Assembly (NCBI GenBank): GCA_017534445.1
Contig: JAFXWC010000067.1
Coordinates: 1-43,832, forward strand
Reading direction: 5' to 3'
Source: Treponema sp.
GTDB taxonomy: Bacteria > Spirochaetota > Spirochaetia > Treponematales > Treponemataceae
DNA: 43,832 nt
The notes beneath the pieces are model-generated. The model searched no databases and was not told where the DNA came from. It was given only the letters and a program-made list of their open reading frames with translations. Position numbers and translations under genes: made by a program. Position 1 is the stretch's first letter. Every line of letters begins with the position of its first letter. Positions 8,299 to 15,601 of the stretch are shown here, piece by piece.

Positions 8299-8763
8299 AT
8301 GGCAGAAGGCAGGAAAATTATTGCGCAGAACAAAAAGGCGCACTTCAACTATTCTATAGAAGACAGCATCGAATGCGGCATAGCCCTGGAAGGCACGGAA
8401 GTAAAATCCGTAAAGATGGGCAACGTGTCTTTTGCGGACAGTTTTGCCCTAATAGAAAACGGCGAAGTATGGGTACAGAATTTCCACATAGCAGAATACG
8501 CTTTCTCCTCCGTCTTTAACCACAACCCCGACAGAAAAAAGAAGCTCCTGTTGCACCGGGAAGAAATAAAGCGGCTCCAGCGAAAAGTAGACGAAAAAGG
8601 GTACACTTTAATCCCCCTGGACTTCTACCTAAAGAACGGCCGCGTAAAGCTAACCCTGGGCGTCTGCAAAGGAAAGAAACTCTTTGACAAGCGGGCAGAC
8701 ATAAAGGAACGCGACGTAAAGAGAGACCTTGCCCGCGAATTCCGAAAAGGCCTGCAGGACTAA
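8299..8763 (+). CDS. smpB: SsrA-binding protein SmpB
   Basis: SmpB binds tmRNA and brings it to stalled ribosomes in trans-translation. The 154-aa length is normal. The sequence shows the usual order: IIAQNKKAHFNYSIED at the N-terminus, LEGTEVKS, the beta-barrel residues around ENGEVWVQNFHIAEY, HNPDRKKKLLLHREEI, and the basic tail DKRADIKERDVKRDLAREF. No ribosome-binding site is visible before the ATG, and a TATATT at 8284-8289 would place transcription start only a few bases upstream, so the message may be leaderless. No tmRNA gene was recognised in the window. The gene is divergent from the large lipoprotein and convergent with tsaC. Confidence 0.93.
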   Translation: MAEGRKIIAQNKKAHFNYSIEDSIECGIALEGTEVKSVKMGNVSFADSFALIENGEVWVQNFHIAEYAFSSVFNHNPDRKKKLLLHREEIKRLQRKVDEKGYTLIPLDFYLKNGRVKLTLGVCKGKKLFDKRADIKERDVKRDLAREFRKGLQD

Positions 8764-8792
8764 AACTTTTCCTATATTTTATTTTTGCGGCA

Positions 8793-8823
8793 CTTTTATG
8801 GTTATACATCTGTATCATAAAAG
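8793..8823. terminator. Hairpin between convergent smpB and tsaC
   Basis: CTTTTATG (8793-8800) pairs with CATAAAAG (8816-8823), with an inner ATAC/GTAT. It lies between two convergent genes and could end transcription in both directions, but there is no clean T-run on either side. Confidence 0.35.
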
Positions 8824-8829
8824 AAGCCC

Positions 8830-8925
8830 CCATGCCCCGTGTTAGGGCTTTCCGGGGTTCCGCCTTTCGGCTCCATTGCTAGCGCAACGAGTTGCAAGCA
8901 ACTCGCCCCTACAATCCCGGCCGCG
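8830..8925. repeat. Dispersed GC-rich element, family B, copy 1
   Basis: Contains TTCCGGGGTTCCGCC, TTTCGGCTCCATTGC and GAGTTGCAAGCAACTC (a 7-bp stem with an AA loop). The reverse complement of the first part matches GGCAATGGAGCCGAAGGGCG and CGGAACCCCGGAA near 24968-24998. It fills the space before the tsaC stop codon and has no coding content. Confidence 0.55.
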
Positions 8926-8928
8926 ACT

Positions 8929-9522
8929 TTATATGCTAACGGCTCCCTGCCTTACGACGACAATCTTGCCATTTTCAACCTTTACAATCGTAGAGGGTAC
9001 AGCCCCCTTCTTGTCTCCGTCGCAAACAAAGAGGTCTACTTCCCCGCCAAACTCGCTCCGTATCGCATCCGCAGAGTCAAGTACGGGAAAGCCGCTTCTG
9101 TTAACGCTTGTGCTGTAGAGGGGACGGCCAGTTTCTTCTATAAGCTTTCTAAGCCATTCATCTCCCGGGCAGCGGAATGCCACTGTCTTAAGCTTTGTTT
9201 CCAGGGGAGAGTCTTCCTTGAGCTTTACGATTATTGTTAAAGGCCCAGGCCACTTGGCAAGCAATGACTCTGGAATGGGGTCATCTGTATACAAAAAAAT
9301 GTCTTGGGGCTTTGCAATAAGGTGGATAAAAGGCTTGTCTTCTCCCCTTCCCTTTATTTTTCTGATTCTTTCATCTGTACCCAAGAAAGGCTGTTTTTTT
9401 AGGTCACAGGCGCCACTAAAACCGTAAACTGTATCCGTTGGCAGAACCGCAACCCCACCGCTTTTCATGCAGTCAAGCGCAAGGTTCAAACTGTCACCGT
9501 CTGCTTTTCCTGTCTCTTTCAT
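8929..9522 (-). CDS. tsaC: Threonylcarbamoyl-AMP synthase (Sua5/YrdC/TsaC family)
   Basis: Makes threonylcarbamoyl-adenylate from threonine, bicarbonate and ATP, the first step of t6A formation at position 37 of ANN-decoding tRNAs. The 197-aa sequence has the YrdC-fold signatures GGVAVLPTDTVYG near residue 23, KIKGRGEDKPF near 55 (the KxR...K ligand residues), WPGPLTII near 90, and STSVNRSG near 137. It is a stand-alone YrdC domain without the C-terminal Sua5 extension. It overlaps the upstream DivIC-like gene by four bases (ATGA), implying translational coupling. Its pathway partners TsaE and TsaB are encoded at 37276-38390; TsaD is not in the window. Confidence 0.88.
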   Translation of the reverse strand: MKETGKADGDSLNLALDCMKSGGVAVLPTDTVYGFSGACDLKKQPFLGTDERIRKIKGRGEDKPFIHLIAKPQDIFLYTDDPIPESLLAKWPGPLTIIVKLKEDSPLETKLKTVAFRCPGDEWLRKLIEETGRPLYSTSVNRSGFPVLDSADAIRSEFGGEVDLFVCDGDKKGAVPSTIVKVENGKIVVVRQGAVSI

Positions 9523-10004
9523 GCAGGGATGCCTTTTAATTCATCATAGTATTTTTTTTTGCTGCCAACTTTTAAAAGGCCGCGCGTATAGTCAAGCAAA
9601 AGGAGCAGGCTGTAGACAAGGGCAAAAACCGCAAGCCCAACGCCCTTGCAGTACATTTCCGGGACATACTTTGACTCTTCGTGCTTTACAACAGAACCTG
9701 CGTCGAATATCTGGGTTTCGCGAACGGTAAGCCCGTTTATCTTTACTATTTTTTCGCCTTCCTGAACATAGCCAAGCTTACGGGCATAGGCTGCAATTAC
9801 GTCCATGTCTTTCTGCAGAGCGACTTTTTCCAGGCTGAGTTCTTCATACGTTTTTTCTATGGATGCTGTGTTTGCGCTAAGAATCCTTTTCTGTTCCAAA
9901 AGCTGGTTTCTTGCCCACACACCGTCCCTTCCCGCAAACATGGAAACCATAACATAAAAAAGTGTTCCCAGACATGATGCGGCAAGAAATCTGAATCGTG
10001 TCAT
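9519..10004 (-). CDS. FtsB/DivIC-like septum-formation protein
   Basis: A 161-aa small membrane protein. A first hydrophobic segment (about residues 7-24) is followed by an amphipathic coiled coil (31-70, with LLEQKRILSANTASIEKTYEELSLEK), then AARKLGYVQEGEKIVKI-type sequence (here AYARKLGYVQEGEKIVKI), the short region typical of FtsB/DivIC proteins of the divisome. Unlike classical members it has a second hydrophobic segment (about 118-137) near the C-terminus. FtsB/DivIC family proteins form a trimer with FtsL and FtsQ to activate septal wall synthesis. The gene is first in an operon with tsaC and is divergent from the large acidic-protein gene. Confidence 0.7.
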   Translation of the reverse strand: MTRFRFLAASCLGTLFYVMVSMFAGRDGVWARNQLLEQKRILSANTASIEKTYEELSLEKVALQKDMDVIAAYARKLGYVQEGEKIVKINGLTVRETQIFDAGSVVKHEESKYVPEMYCKGVGLAVFALVYSLLLLLDYTRGLLKVGSKKKYYDELKGIPA

Positions 10005-10050
10005 TATAAAATCATTGTCGGCAAGTCAGGCCAATTTCTGAACACGGAAA

Positions 10051-10068
10051 TCAATTTTGTAAAATTGA
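10051..10068. promoter_or_regulatory. Perfect 18-bp palindrome, candidate operator
   Basis: TCAATTTTGTAAAATTGA is a perfect inverted repeat (8-bp arms, GT centre) in the divergent spacer between the DivIC-like gene and the acidic-protein gene. Its size and symmetry fit a dimeric repressor site. No regulator gene is adjacent. Confidence 0.4.
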
Positions 10069-10097
10069 CTTACAGCATTCATTTTTTAGCATTTTTT

Positions 10098-10105
10098 GCC
10101 GATAA
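10098..10105 (+). promoter_or_regulatory. Possible sigma-28 -10 element upstream of acidic-protein gene
   Basis: GCCGATAA matches the sigma-28 -10 consensus exactly, but no TAAAGTTT-like -35 lies 11-12 bases upstream. An overlapping sigma-70 reading (TTGCCG at 10097-10102, TATATA further down) is also possible. Position is about 100 bases before the start codon. Confidence 0.3.
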
Positions 10106-10201
10106 TTGAAAAGTCAAAATATATAAATCTCTACGGCGTGGACACCGGAATGGCAAGGAAGCTGTTATTCATGCCGCATACTTTATATAAAGGGGTTTTA
10201 G

Positions 10202-13200
10202 ATGGAGAAAGACACAGACTCAAACAGCGAGCTTAACAAATATGGCGTCTGGATAAAAACGCCACCTCGTACAGCCAAGGAAGGCGACGTGGAAGTACTT
10301 GCCCCCGCAGAACCGGTTCAGGAACCTAGTCAAGAACCTAGTCAGGAACCAGCACAAGGCTCAGAATACACAATGCCCGACTACAATTTCCTCAATAAAC
10401 AGGAAGGCAATTCGGACAATGCCGCCGACGAAGATCTGCCTCTTGCAGACATACCGCCTATTGATAACGAAAGCATCTTCGACGCCCCCGAGGACATTGG
10501 CGTAAGCGACCTTGACCTTCCACCTTTAGACAGCCCTAGCATTGCAGAAAGTTCTATTGAAGAGGAAACAAAAGCCGAATCAGAGGATTTAACCTTTGAG
10601 ACAGTTCCCAAGGAAGACGTTTCCGTGGAAGAAGAAGGCAGCAACATACTAGACGACGGCATTACAGAAATAGACGTAAACTCATTTATGGATGAAGGCG
10701 AAAGTGAAATAAAGGAGCCAGCCCAGGACGAAGAAGTTTCCATAGACGATTTTCTTGACGGCTCAACATCCACACCCGACGGTGACGTTTCCATAAATGA
10801 ATTCATAAGCAGCAACGACACAAACCCAATCGGCGAACAGGACAACTTTGTTCCGGACGGAGAAATCTCTCTGGACGCCTTCCTTGATGCCCCCCTTGAA
10901 TCATCACAGGCAGAGCAGAAGCAGGAAGAGCAAGTTTACGAAGAGCCAATAGACATAGACCTTTCCTTTGACGACACGCTCAAAGTGGAAACAGAAGAAA
11001 ACTCAGAGCTGGACGACATTCTTGACGACTTTACATCCCAGGACTCATCCGCAAGTTCTTCTGCAGGAACAGGCACAGACGTTGACCTTTCCGCCTTCCT
11101 TTCAGATGATGCCCCAAAGCAGGAAGGAGATGCCGCTCCAAAGAAACAGGTTTCCATGGAAGACACCACGGAAGCAATTTCTGCAGATGACTTTGACAGC
11201 ATGTTTGGCCCGTCGGATTCAGATTCCACGGCAAGCGCATCCTCAGACAGCCAAAGCGTAGACCTTTCCGACTTTGGAATAAGTGAGGACGAAGGCAAAC
11301 CAGAAGTTAAGGCGGAAGCTAAAGAAAAGAGGGACTTTGACCTTAAGGTTTCAACAGACGACGGCAACTTGGAAGAAAACTCTGCGGAAGGAATTGGCCA
11401 GGAAACGGAAGATGACAACATTTCCATCTATATGGATGACACTTCAAAGAAGCAGGAAAGAAAGGAACCGGCCGTAAAAGCGGACAACTCATCATCCGAC
11501 GACTTTGACCTTGACTCGCTCCTTGACTCAATCGAAGACGAAAGCGGTAAAACTGTATCCATCCAATCAAATGAGCAAGAGGAAGCTCCCCTTGCCCAAA
11601 GTACAGATGCAAGCGTTGCAGAAGACTCTAGCGTTGCAGAAGACTCTAGCGTTACAGAAGAAGTCTCCCCTGCCCCTGCAGCAGAAGACGCTACAGTAAC
11701 AGAAGACGCTACAGTAACAGAAGACACAACCGTAGCGGAGGCATCAGAATCCTTTGGGGAACCGGAAGTTATTGACTCAAGCGAATTCCAGGCACAGGAA
11801 GACAGCGCCCTAACGGAAGACGTTCAGCCGGCAGAAGCAGAAGAACCTTCCGCCCAAGAAAGCGATGCAACCCTTACAGAAGATGCGACGGTAACAGAAG
11901 AACCGACCATAGAAGAAGAAACAGGTCCAAGCTTTGACGAGCCGGACGTTTTCGAAGGAACGGAATTCATACCCCAAGAAGACTTTGCCCTGCCTCATGA
12001 TTTCCAGAAAGCGGTAGCGGTAAAAGAGGAAGAGGAAACAAAAGCCGTCTCCGACACCGATGCAAAAGACGGTCTGGACAGCGACGAGGAGGCCTTTAAC
12101 CCTTTTGCCCAAGAGACGGGTGAGACAGTTTTCGAGGAAGCCGACTTGGAAGACCCGTCCATTCCAAAGCCAGACAACGAAGACACAATCTCCTACAGCA
12201 CCGAAGACGAAAAGGCGCATGACGGAGAGGACATAAACATAGCAACGTTTTTAGGCTCCGAAGATTTTGAGGATCCAATAGACTCCATGGTTGAAAAGGA
12301 ACTCAAGGTTCAGGCCGAAGAACAAGAAGAAAAATTGAAAAAAGATATTGACGAATCTGCAAATTCAGATGAAAATGGTACTATAGACAATGATATAGTA
12401 GAGCCGGAGACTACGGGAGAAGGAAATATGGACAATGCATTTGACAACAATGAATTGCTAACACAAATCGTTGATGACCTTAAAGAAGTCAAGAACGAAA
12501 TTAGCAACTTAAAATCAGAGTTTGAGGAATTCAAACGAAACGGAGCCGGTTCTGAATCTGAAGAAGTGATTGAGCCTGTCGTTGAGCCCATTCCCTCAGA
12601 GGGAGACAAAGGCTTCTTCGGCGATGAAGATGACGACGACACCATTGCCCTTAGCGGAGACGAATTGACCAATATCCTTAGCTCTGCCGAAATGACTTCA
12701 GAGAATTCCGACGGCGAACAGGAATTGGAAGCTCCTTCTTCTAGCGCAGACGTTCGGGAATCCGTACAGACAGAAGAAGACATACTGGGTTCCGCAGAAA
12801 GCATGCCGGAAGTTCCAAGCGATTACAACCCGGAAGGCGAAGAAACAAGCGTAGACTTTGCAAACGAGTCTCTTGAAGAGCCAAACCTTGACGAAGTGGA
12901 AATTGGCTCTTCCGAAGACGAAACAGAAATTTCCGACCAGGACGAAACTGATGTTTCTGAAGAAGAGGAAATTGAAGTTCCCAAGGTAGACGACATACTT
13001 GTTGAATCTTCAAATTCAGACTTTATAGAAAATGCCATAACAGGTGACGTTCCCGCCCCTGCAGAAGAAGAAGGCGAATTTACCGAGGTACAGGACTTTG
13101 AAGAACCGGCCGTAGGTGAAGAAGAGCTTAAGGCAGAAGCAGAAGAACAGAGCGAGCGTCTTGCCGCAGAGCTTTCCGATGCAGAGGAAGACAGCGCAGA

Positions 13201-14008
13201 TGACGAAGGTTCATCAGACACCACTCCAGAAATGGATCAGATTCTTGCCACAATCCATCAGGAAAACATGGAAAAGGACAAGATTCATCCAGAAGTATAC
13301 GATGAGTCAGAAGAATCATCAGAGTCACCTCTTGAAGAGCCTGTAGCACCTGTGGAGAACGAGGCAGAAAAAGAGCTTGACATAGAAGCCCTCAAGAACG
13401 AGGCACTTGAAGAATTTGACGAGCCGGAAGTTGTAGAAAACGAAGACGCAGAAAATGAATCAAGCGTAGAAGTTGAATACATTCCCGCAACAGGCGGCGA
13501 CCCCTTCGCAAACGAAGAAAAACCGGAGCTTACCGAGGACAACATCGAATTCCTTAAGGAAGACGAAGACGAAAAGATTGAGCCTGGCATAAGCGAAGAA
13601 CCTGTAACAAAGGTCTTTAACGGTTGGGAAAACCCGGACAAGGATCCTGAAGACAACGTTTCCGAAGAAGAAGCTGCAGTTCCAGAAACTGAAGTTGCAG
13701 AAGAAGCTTCAGAAGAGCAGTCTGAGCCAGCCCTTGATGTTGCAGAAGAAGCTCCAGAAGCAGATGATGCAGTTTCAGCAAGCGGCCTTTCTGCGGCAGC
13801 ACAGGCAAGCAGCGGTGACCTTTCAGACTCATCAGAGGACACACCTGCCGAGGCAATTCCAGAAGAACTTAAGGAAGAAATCAAGACTGTCCTTTCTTAC
13901 ATGGACCAGCTCTTGGAAAACCTTCCCGAAGAGAAAATTGAAGAGTTTGCACGCTCAGAGCAGTTCTCTACATACAAGAAGCTGTTCAAAGAACTGGGCT
14001 TGTCTTAA
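10202..14008 (+). CDS. Very large acidic, low-complexity treponemal protein (1268 aa)
   Basis: I do not recognise a named family. The protein is dominated by Glu, Asp, Ser, Ala and Pro and lacks any signal peptide or membrane helix, so it is probably cytoplasmic and largely disordered. Visible structure: an N-terminal NKYGVWIKTPPR segment, QEPSQEPSQEP repeats (about 38-50), and many copies of a short motif such as VSIDDFLD, VSINEFI, ISLDAFLD, VDLSAFLS and INIATFLG. There are tandem AEDSSV/TEDATV repeats near 470-510, one predicted coiled coil (about 755-780, NNELLTQIVDDLKEVKNEIS), and a folded-looking C-terminus (about 1220-1268, ending KLFKELGLS). It starts a same-strand group with the two Maf genes and the GGDEF-like gene but has a strong terminator after it. 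A scaffold role through the repeated aromatic-acidic motif is only a guess. Confidence 0.7.
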   Translation: MEKDTDSNSELNKYGVWIKTPPRTAKEGDVEVLAPAEPVQEPSQEPSQEPAQGSEYTMPDYNFLNKQEGNSDNAADEDLPLADIPPIDNESIFDAPEDIGVSDLDLPPLDSPSIAESSIEEETKAESEDLTFETVPKEDVSVEEEGSNILDDGITEIDVNSFMDEGESEIKEPAQDEEVSIDDFLDGSTSTPDGDVSINEFISSNDTNPIGEQDNFVPDGEISLDAFLDAPLESSQAEQKQEEQVYEEPIDIDLSFDDTLKVETEENSELDDILDDFTSQDSSASSSAGTGTDVDLSAFLSDDAPKQEGDAAPKKQVSMEDTTEAISADDFDSMFGPSDSDSTASASSDSQSVDLSDFGISEDEGKPEVKAEAKEKRDFDLKVSTDDGNLEENSAEGIGQETEDDNISIYMDDTSKKQERKEPAVKADNSSSDDFDLDSLLDSIEDESGKTVSIQSNEQEEAPLAQSTDASVAEDSSVAEDSSVTEEVSPAPAAEDATVTEDATVTEDTTVAEASESFGEPEVIDSSEFQAQEDSALTEDVQPAEAEEPSAQESDATLTEDATVTEEPTIEEETGPSFDEPDVFEGTEFIPQEDFALPHDFQKAVAVKEEEETKAVSDTDAKDGLDSDEEAFNPFAQETGETVFEEADLEDPSIPKPDNEDTISYSTEDEKAHDGEDINIATFLGSEDFEDPIDSMVEKELKVQAEEQEEKLKKDIDESANSDENGTIDNDIVEPETTGEGNMDNAFDNNELLTQIVDDLKEVKNEISNLKSEFEEFKRNGAGSESEEVIEPVVEPIPSEGDKGFFGDEDDDDTIALSGDELTNILSSAEMTSENSDGEQELEAPSSSADVRESVQTEEDILGSAESMPEVPSDYNPEGEETSVDFANESLEEPNLDEVEIGSSEDETEISDQDETDVSEEEEIEVPKVDDILVESSNSDFIENAITGDVPAPAEEEGEFTEVQDFEEPAVGEEELKAEAEEQSERLAAELSDAEEDSADDEGSSDTTPEMDQILATIHQENMEKDKIHPEVYDESEESSESPLEEPVAPVENEAEKELDIEALKNEALEEFDEPEVVENEDAENESSVEVEYIPATGGDPFANEEKPELTEDNIEFLKEDEDEKIEPGISEEPVTKVFNGWENPDKDPEDNVSEEEAAVPETEVAEEASEEQSEPALDVAEEAPEADDAVSASGLSAAAQASSGDLSDSSEDTPAEAIPEELKEEIKTVLSYMDQLLENLPEEKIEEFARSEQFSTYKKLFKELGLS
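11603..11735 (+). repeat. In-frame tandem repeats inside acidic-protein gene
   Basis: GTTGCAGAAGACTCTAGC is repeated twice in tandem (18-base unit) and GCTACAGTAACAGAAGAC twice just after it. Both keep frame and encode AEDSSV and TEDATV units, so copy number can vary without inactivating the gene. A further TLTEDATVTE copy occurs near 11872. Confidence 0.75.
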
Positions 14009-14047
14009 TTCAAAACAAACACAGGGTAAATCCCTAAAATAAAGGAT

Positions 14048-14099
14048 AGGCCATATTTTGCAATTGCAGTGCAGTTGTACAAAATATGGCCTTTTTTTT
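14048..14099 (+). terminator. Strong intrinsic terminator between acidic-protein gene and first maf gene
   Basis: AGGCCATATTTTG pairs with CAAAATATGGCCT around an inner hairpin, followed by eight T residues. It ends only 11 bases before the ATG of the next gene, and the GAAGG that serves as ribosome-binding site follows the T-run directly. Either the maf genes have low read-through expression or the site is regulated. Confidence 0.85.
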
Positions 14100-14110
14100 G
14101 AAGGCTTAAT

Positions 14111-15601
14111 ATGGCGGAAAAAATAGAATTCATTCAAAACGCAAGGGGAATCAAAACCTGCAGCGCCGGAGGAATAAAGCTCCATTCATCATACAACCCG
14201 GAAGTGGAAGCAGAACGTTTTGTCCAGTCAATTGAATGCCCATTTTTTCCTGAATACGTTCTTGTAACAGAACCTGCCCTTTCCTACTGCCTGCCATATT
14301 TGCAAAAAAGATTTCCTTCCGCCAAAATATGTGCTGTCCGATACTGCAAAGACTTTGACGCGGACAATGCAAAATTTACCAAAGTCTTCTACAGCACAGA
14401 CGAAAACCTTTGCGAGTCACTCTTTAACTTTATGGGCGAGGAAGGACTTGCTGCTTCACTTTTTATCTCATGGCAGCCAAGCGAAAAGGCTTTTCCTAAT
14501 GAATACAAGGCCACCTGGGAGCAGATAAAAAAAGCTGTCGTCAAGGGAAGGAACGTTCTTGCAACAAGGGAATATTTTTCCCAACGTTGGGTTAAAAATT
14601 GCATACGCTTCTGCCTATTTGCAAAGGAAACAGCCTCAATAAAAAGGGGAACAAGCCCTGTCCTTGTATGCGCAAGCGGTCCTAGCCTAAAGACATCCTT
14701 GCCAAAGATTAAGGAGCTAAGAAGCAAGTTTTTCCTAATAGCAGCCTCATCGGCACTTTCACCGCTGCTTGCTCATGGCATAATTCCAGACCTCTGCATT
14801 TCTACGGACGGAGGCTACTGGGCAAAGAGGCACCTTGCCTTTTATGGACAGACGGTAAAAATACCGACAGCTCTTTCTGCGGAAAGCGCAATGTTTGCAG
14901 AAGAAATGGAAAACACACCCCTTCTCCCTTTAGCCTACGGAGACGGAATTTGCCAAACTTTTTTGGAAAACTTTTCGTTTAAAACCCTAAGCGCAAAAAG
15001 AAACGGAACCGTAAGCGGCACCGCAGCGGAAGTTGCACTTTCCATAACAAGCGCACCTGTATTCTTCTGCGGGCTGGACCTTGCACCATCAAGTTCCTTC
15101 TCCCACACGCAGCCAAACAAGCTTGAAAACGACAATTCTTTAAGGGACACAAGGATTCATCCAAAAGAAAGCCGTCTTGTACCTTCCACCTTTGACTCCC
15201 CTGCCCTTTGCATCTACCGCGAATGGTTTGCATCCCAGGATTTTGGGGGAAGGCTATTCAGGCTAAGTGCAGGATACCCATACAGAAATTCGCTTGGAAA
15301 AATAAGAGATGTGGACTGGACCTTTTTTGAAGACCTTGCAAAAAGAGAGGACGCTTTTATTCTTCCAGAAATTACGGTCGATAAATTCACCATGGAAAAA
15401 AAAGACAGGCTTTGCCTAATAGAAAAGACTCTGCAGGAAAACAGGCATTCAGGCGAATGGATAAAAGAAGCCCTTCCCTCTCTTTACATAACCGCATCCA
15501 GAAGCGGCGGAAATTTCATGTCGAAAGAAATAGAAGAAAAGATGGATAACTTCATCAGCAACGTAAAGAGGGCGGCCCTTGCTGGAGGAAAGGAAGAATG
15601 A
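14111..15601 (+). CDS. Maf-type motility-associated glycosyltransferase (DUF115), first copy
   Basis: A 496-aa protein of the Maf/DUF115 (MptE-like) group, whose members in other flagellated bacteria transfer nonulosonic or related sugars onto flagellin. The core begins near residue 180 with TSPVLVCASGPSLKTSLPKI, a nucleotide-sugar-binding-type loop (ASGPSL), followed by FFLIAASSALSPLLAHGIIPDLCISTDGG and, later, APVFFCGLDLAPSS. The N-terminal 150 residues contain LHSSYNPEVEAERF, which is matched in the second copy (MHSKYNPENEAEVF), so the two genes arose by duplication. The ATG has GAAGG upstream and sits just after a terminator. It overlaps the next gene by four bases. Flagellin as acceptor is inferred from the flaB genes in the same window and the Maf name, not shown. 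Confidence 0.8.
   Translation: MAEKIEFIQNARGIKTCSAGGIKLHSSYNPEVEAERFVQSIECPFFPEYVLVTEPALSYCLPYLQKRFPSAKICAVRYCKDFDADNAKFTKVFYSTDENLCESLFNFMGEEGLAASLFISWQPSEKAFPNEYKATWEQIKKAVVKGRNVLATREYFSQRWVKNCIRFCLFAKETASIKRGTSPVLVCASGPSLKTSLPKIKELRSKFFLIAASSALSPLLAHGIIPDLCISTDGGYWAKRHLAFYGQTVKIPTALSAESAMFAEEMENTPLLPLAYGDGICQTFLENFSFKTLSAKRNGTVSGTAAEVALSITSAPVFFCGLDLAPSSSFSHTQPNKLENDNSLRDTRIHPKESRLVPSTFDSPALCIYREWFASQDFGGRLFRLSAGYPYRNSLGKIRDVDWTFFEDLAKREDAFILPEITVDKFTMEKKDRLCLIEKTLQENRHSGEWIKEALPSLYITASRSGGNFMSKEIEEKMDNFISNVKRAALAGGKEE

Noticed and set aside
10381..13884. Several long Ser-rich minus-strand frames opposite the acidic-protein gene
   Set aside because: They are mirror products of Glu/Asp/Ser codon bias in the plus-strand gene and have no start signals.
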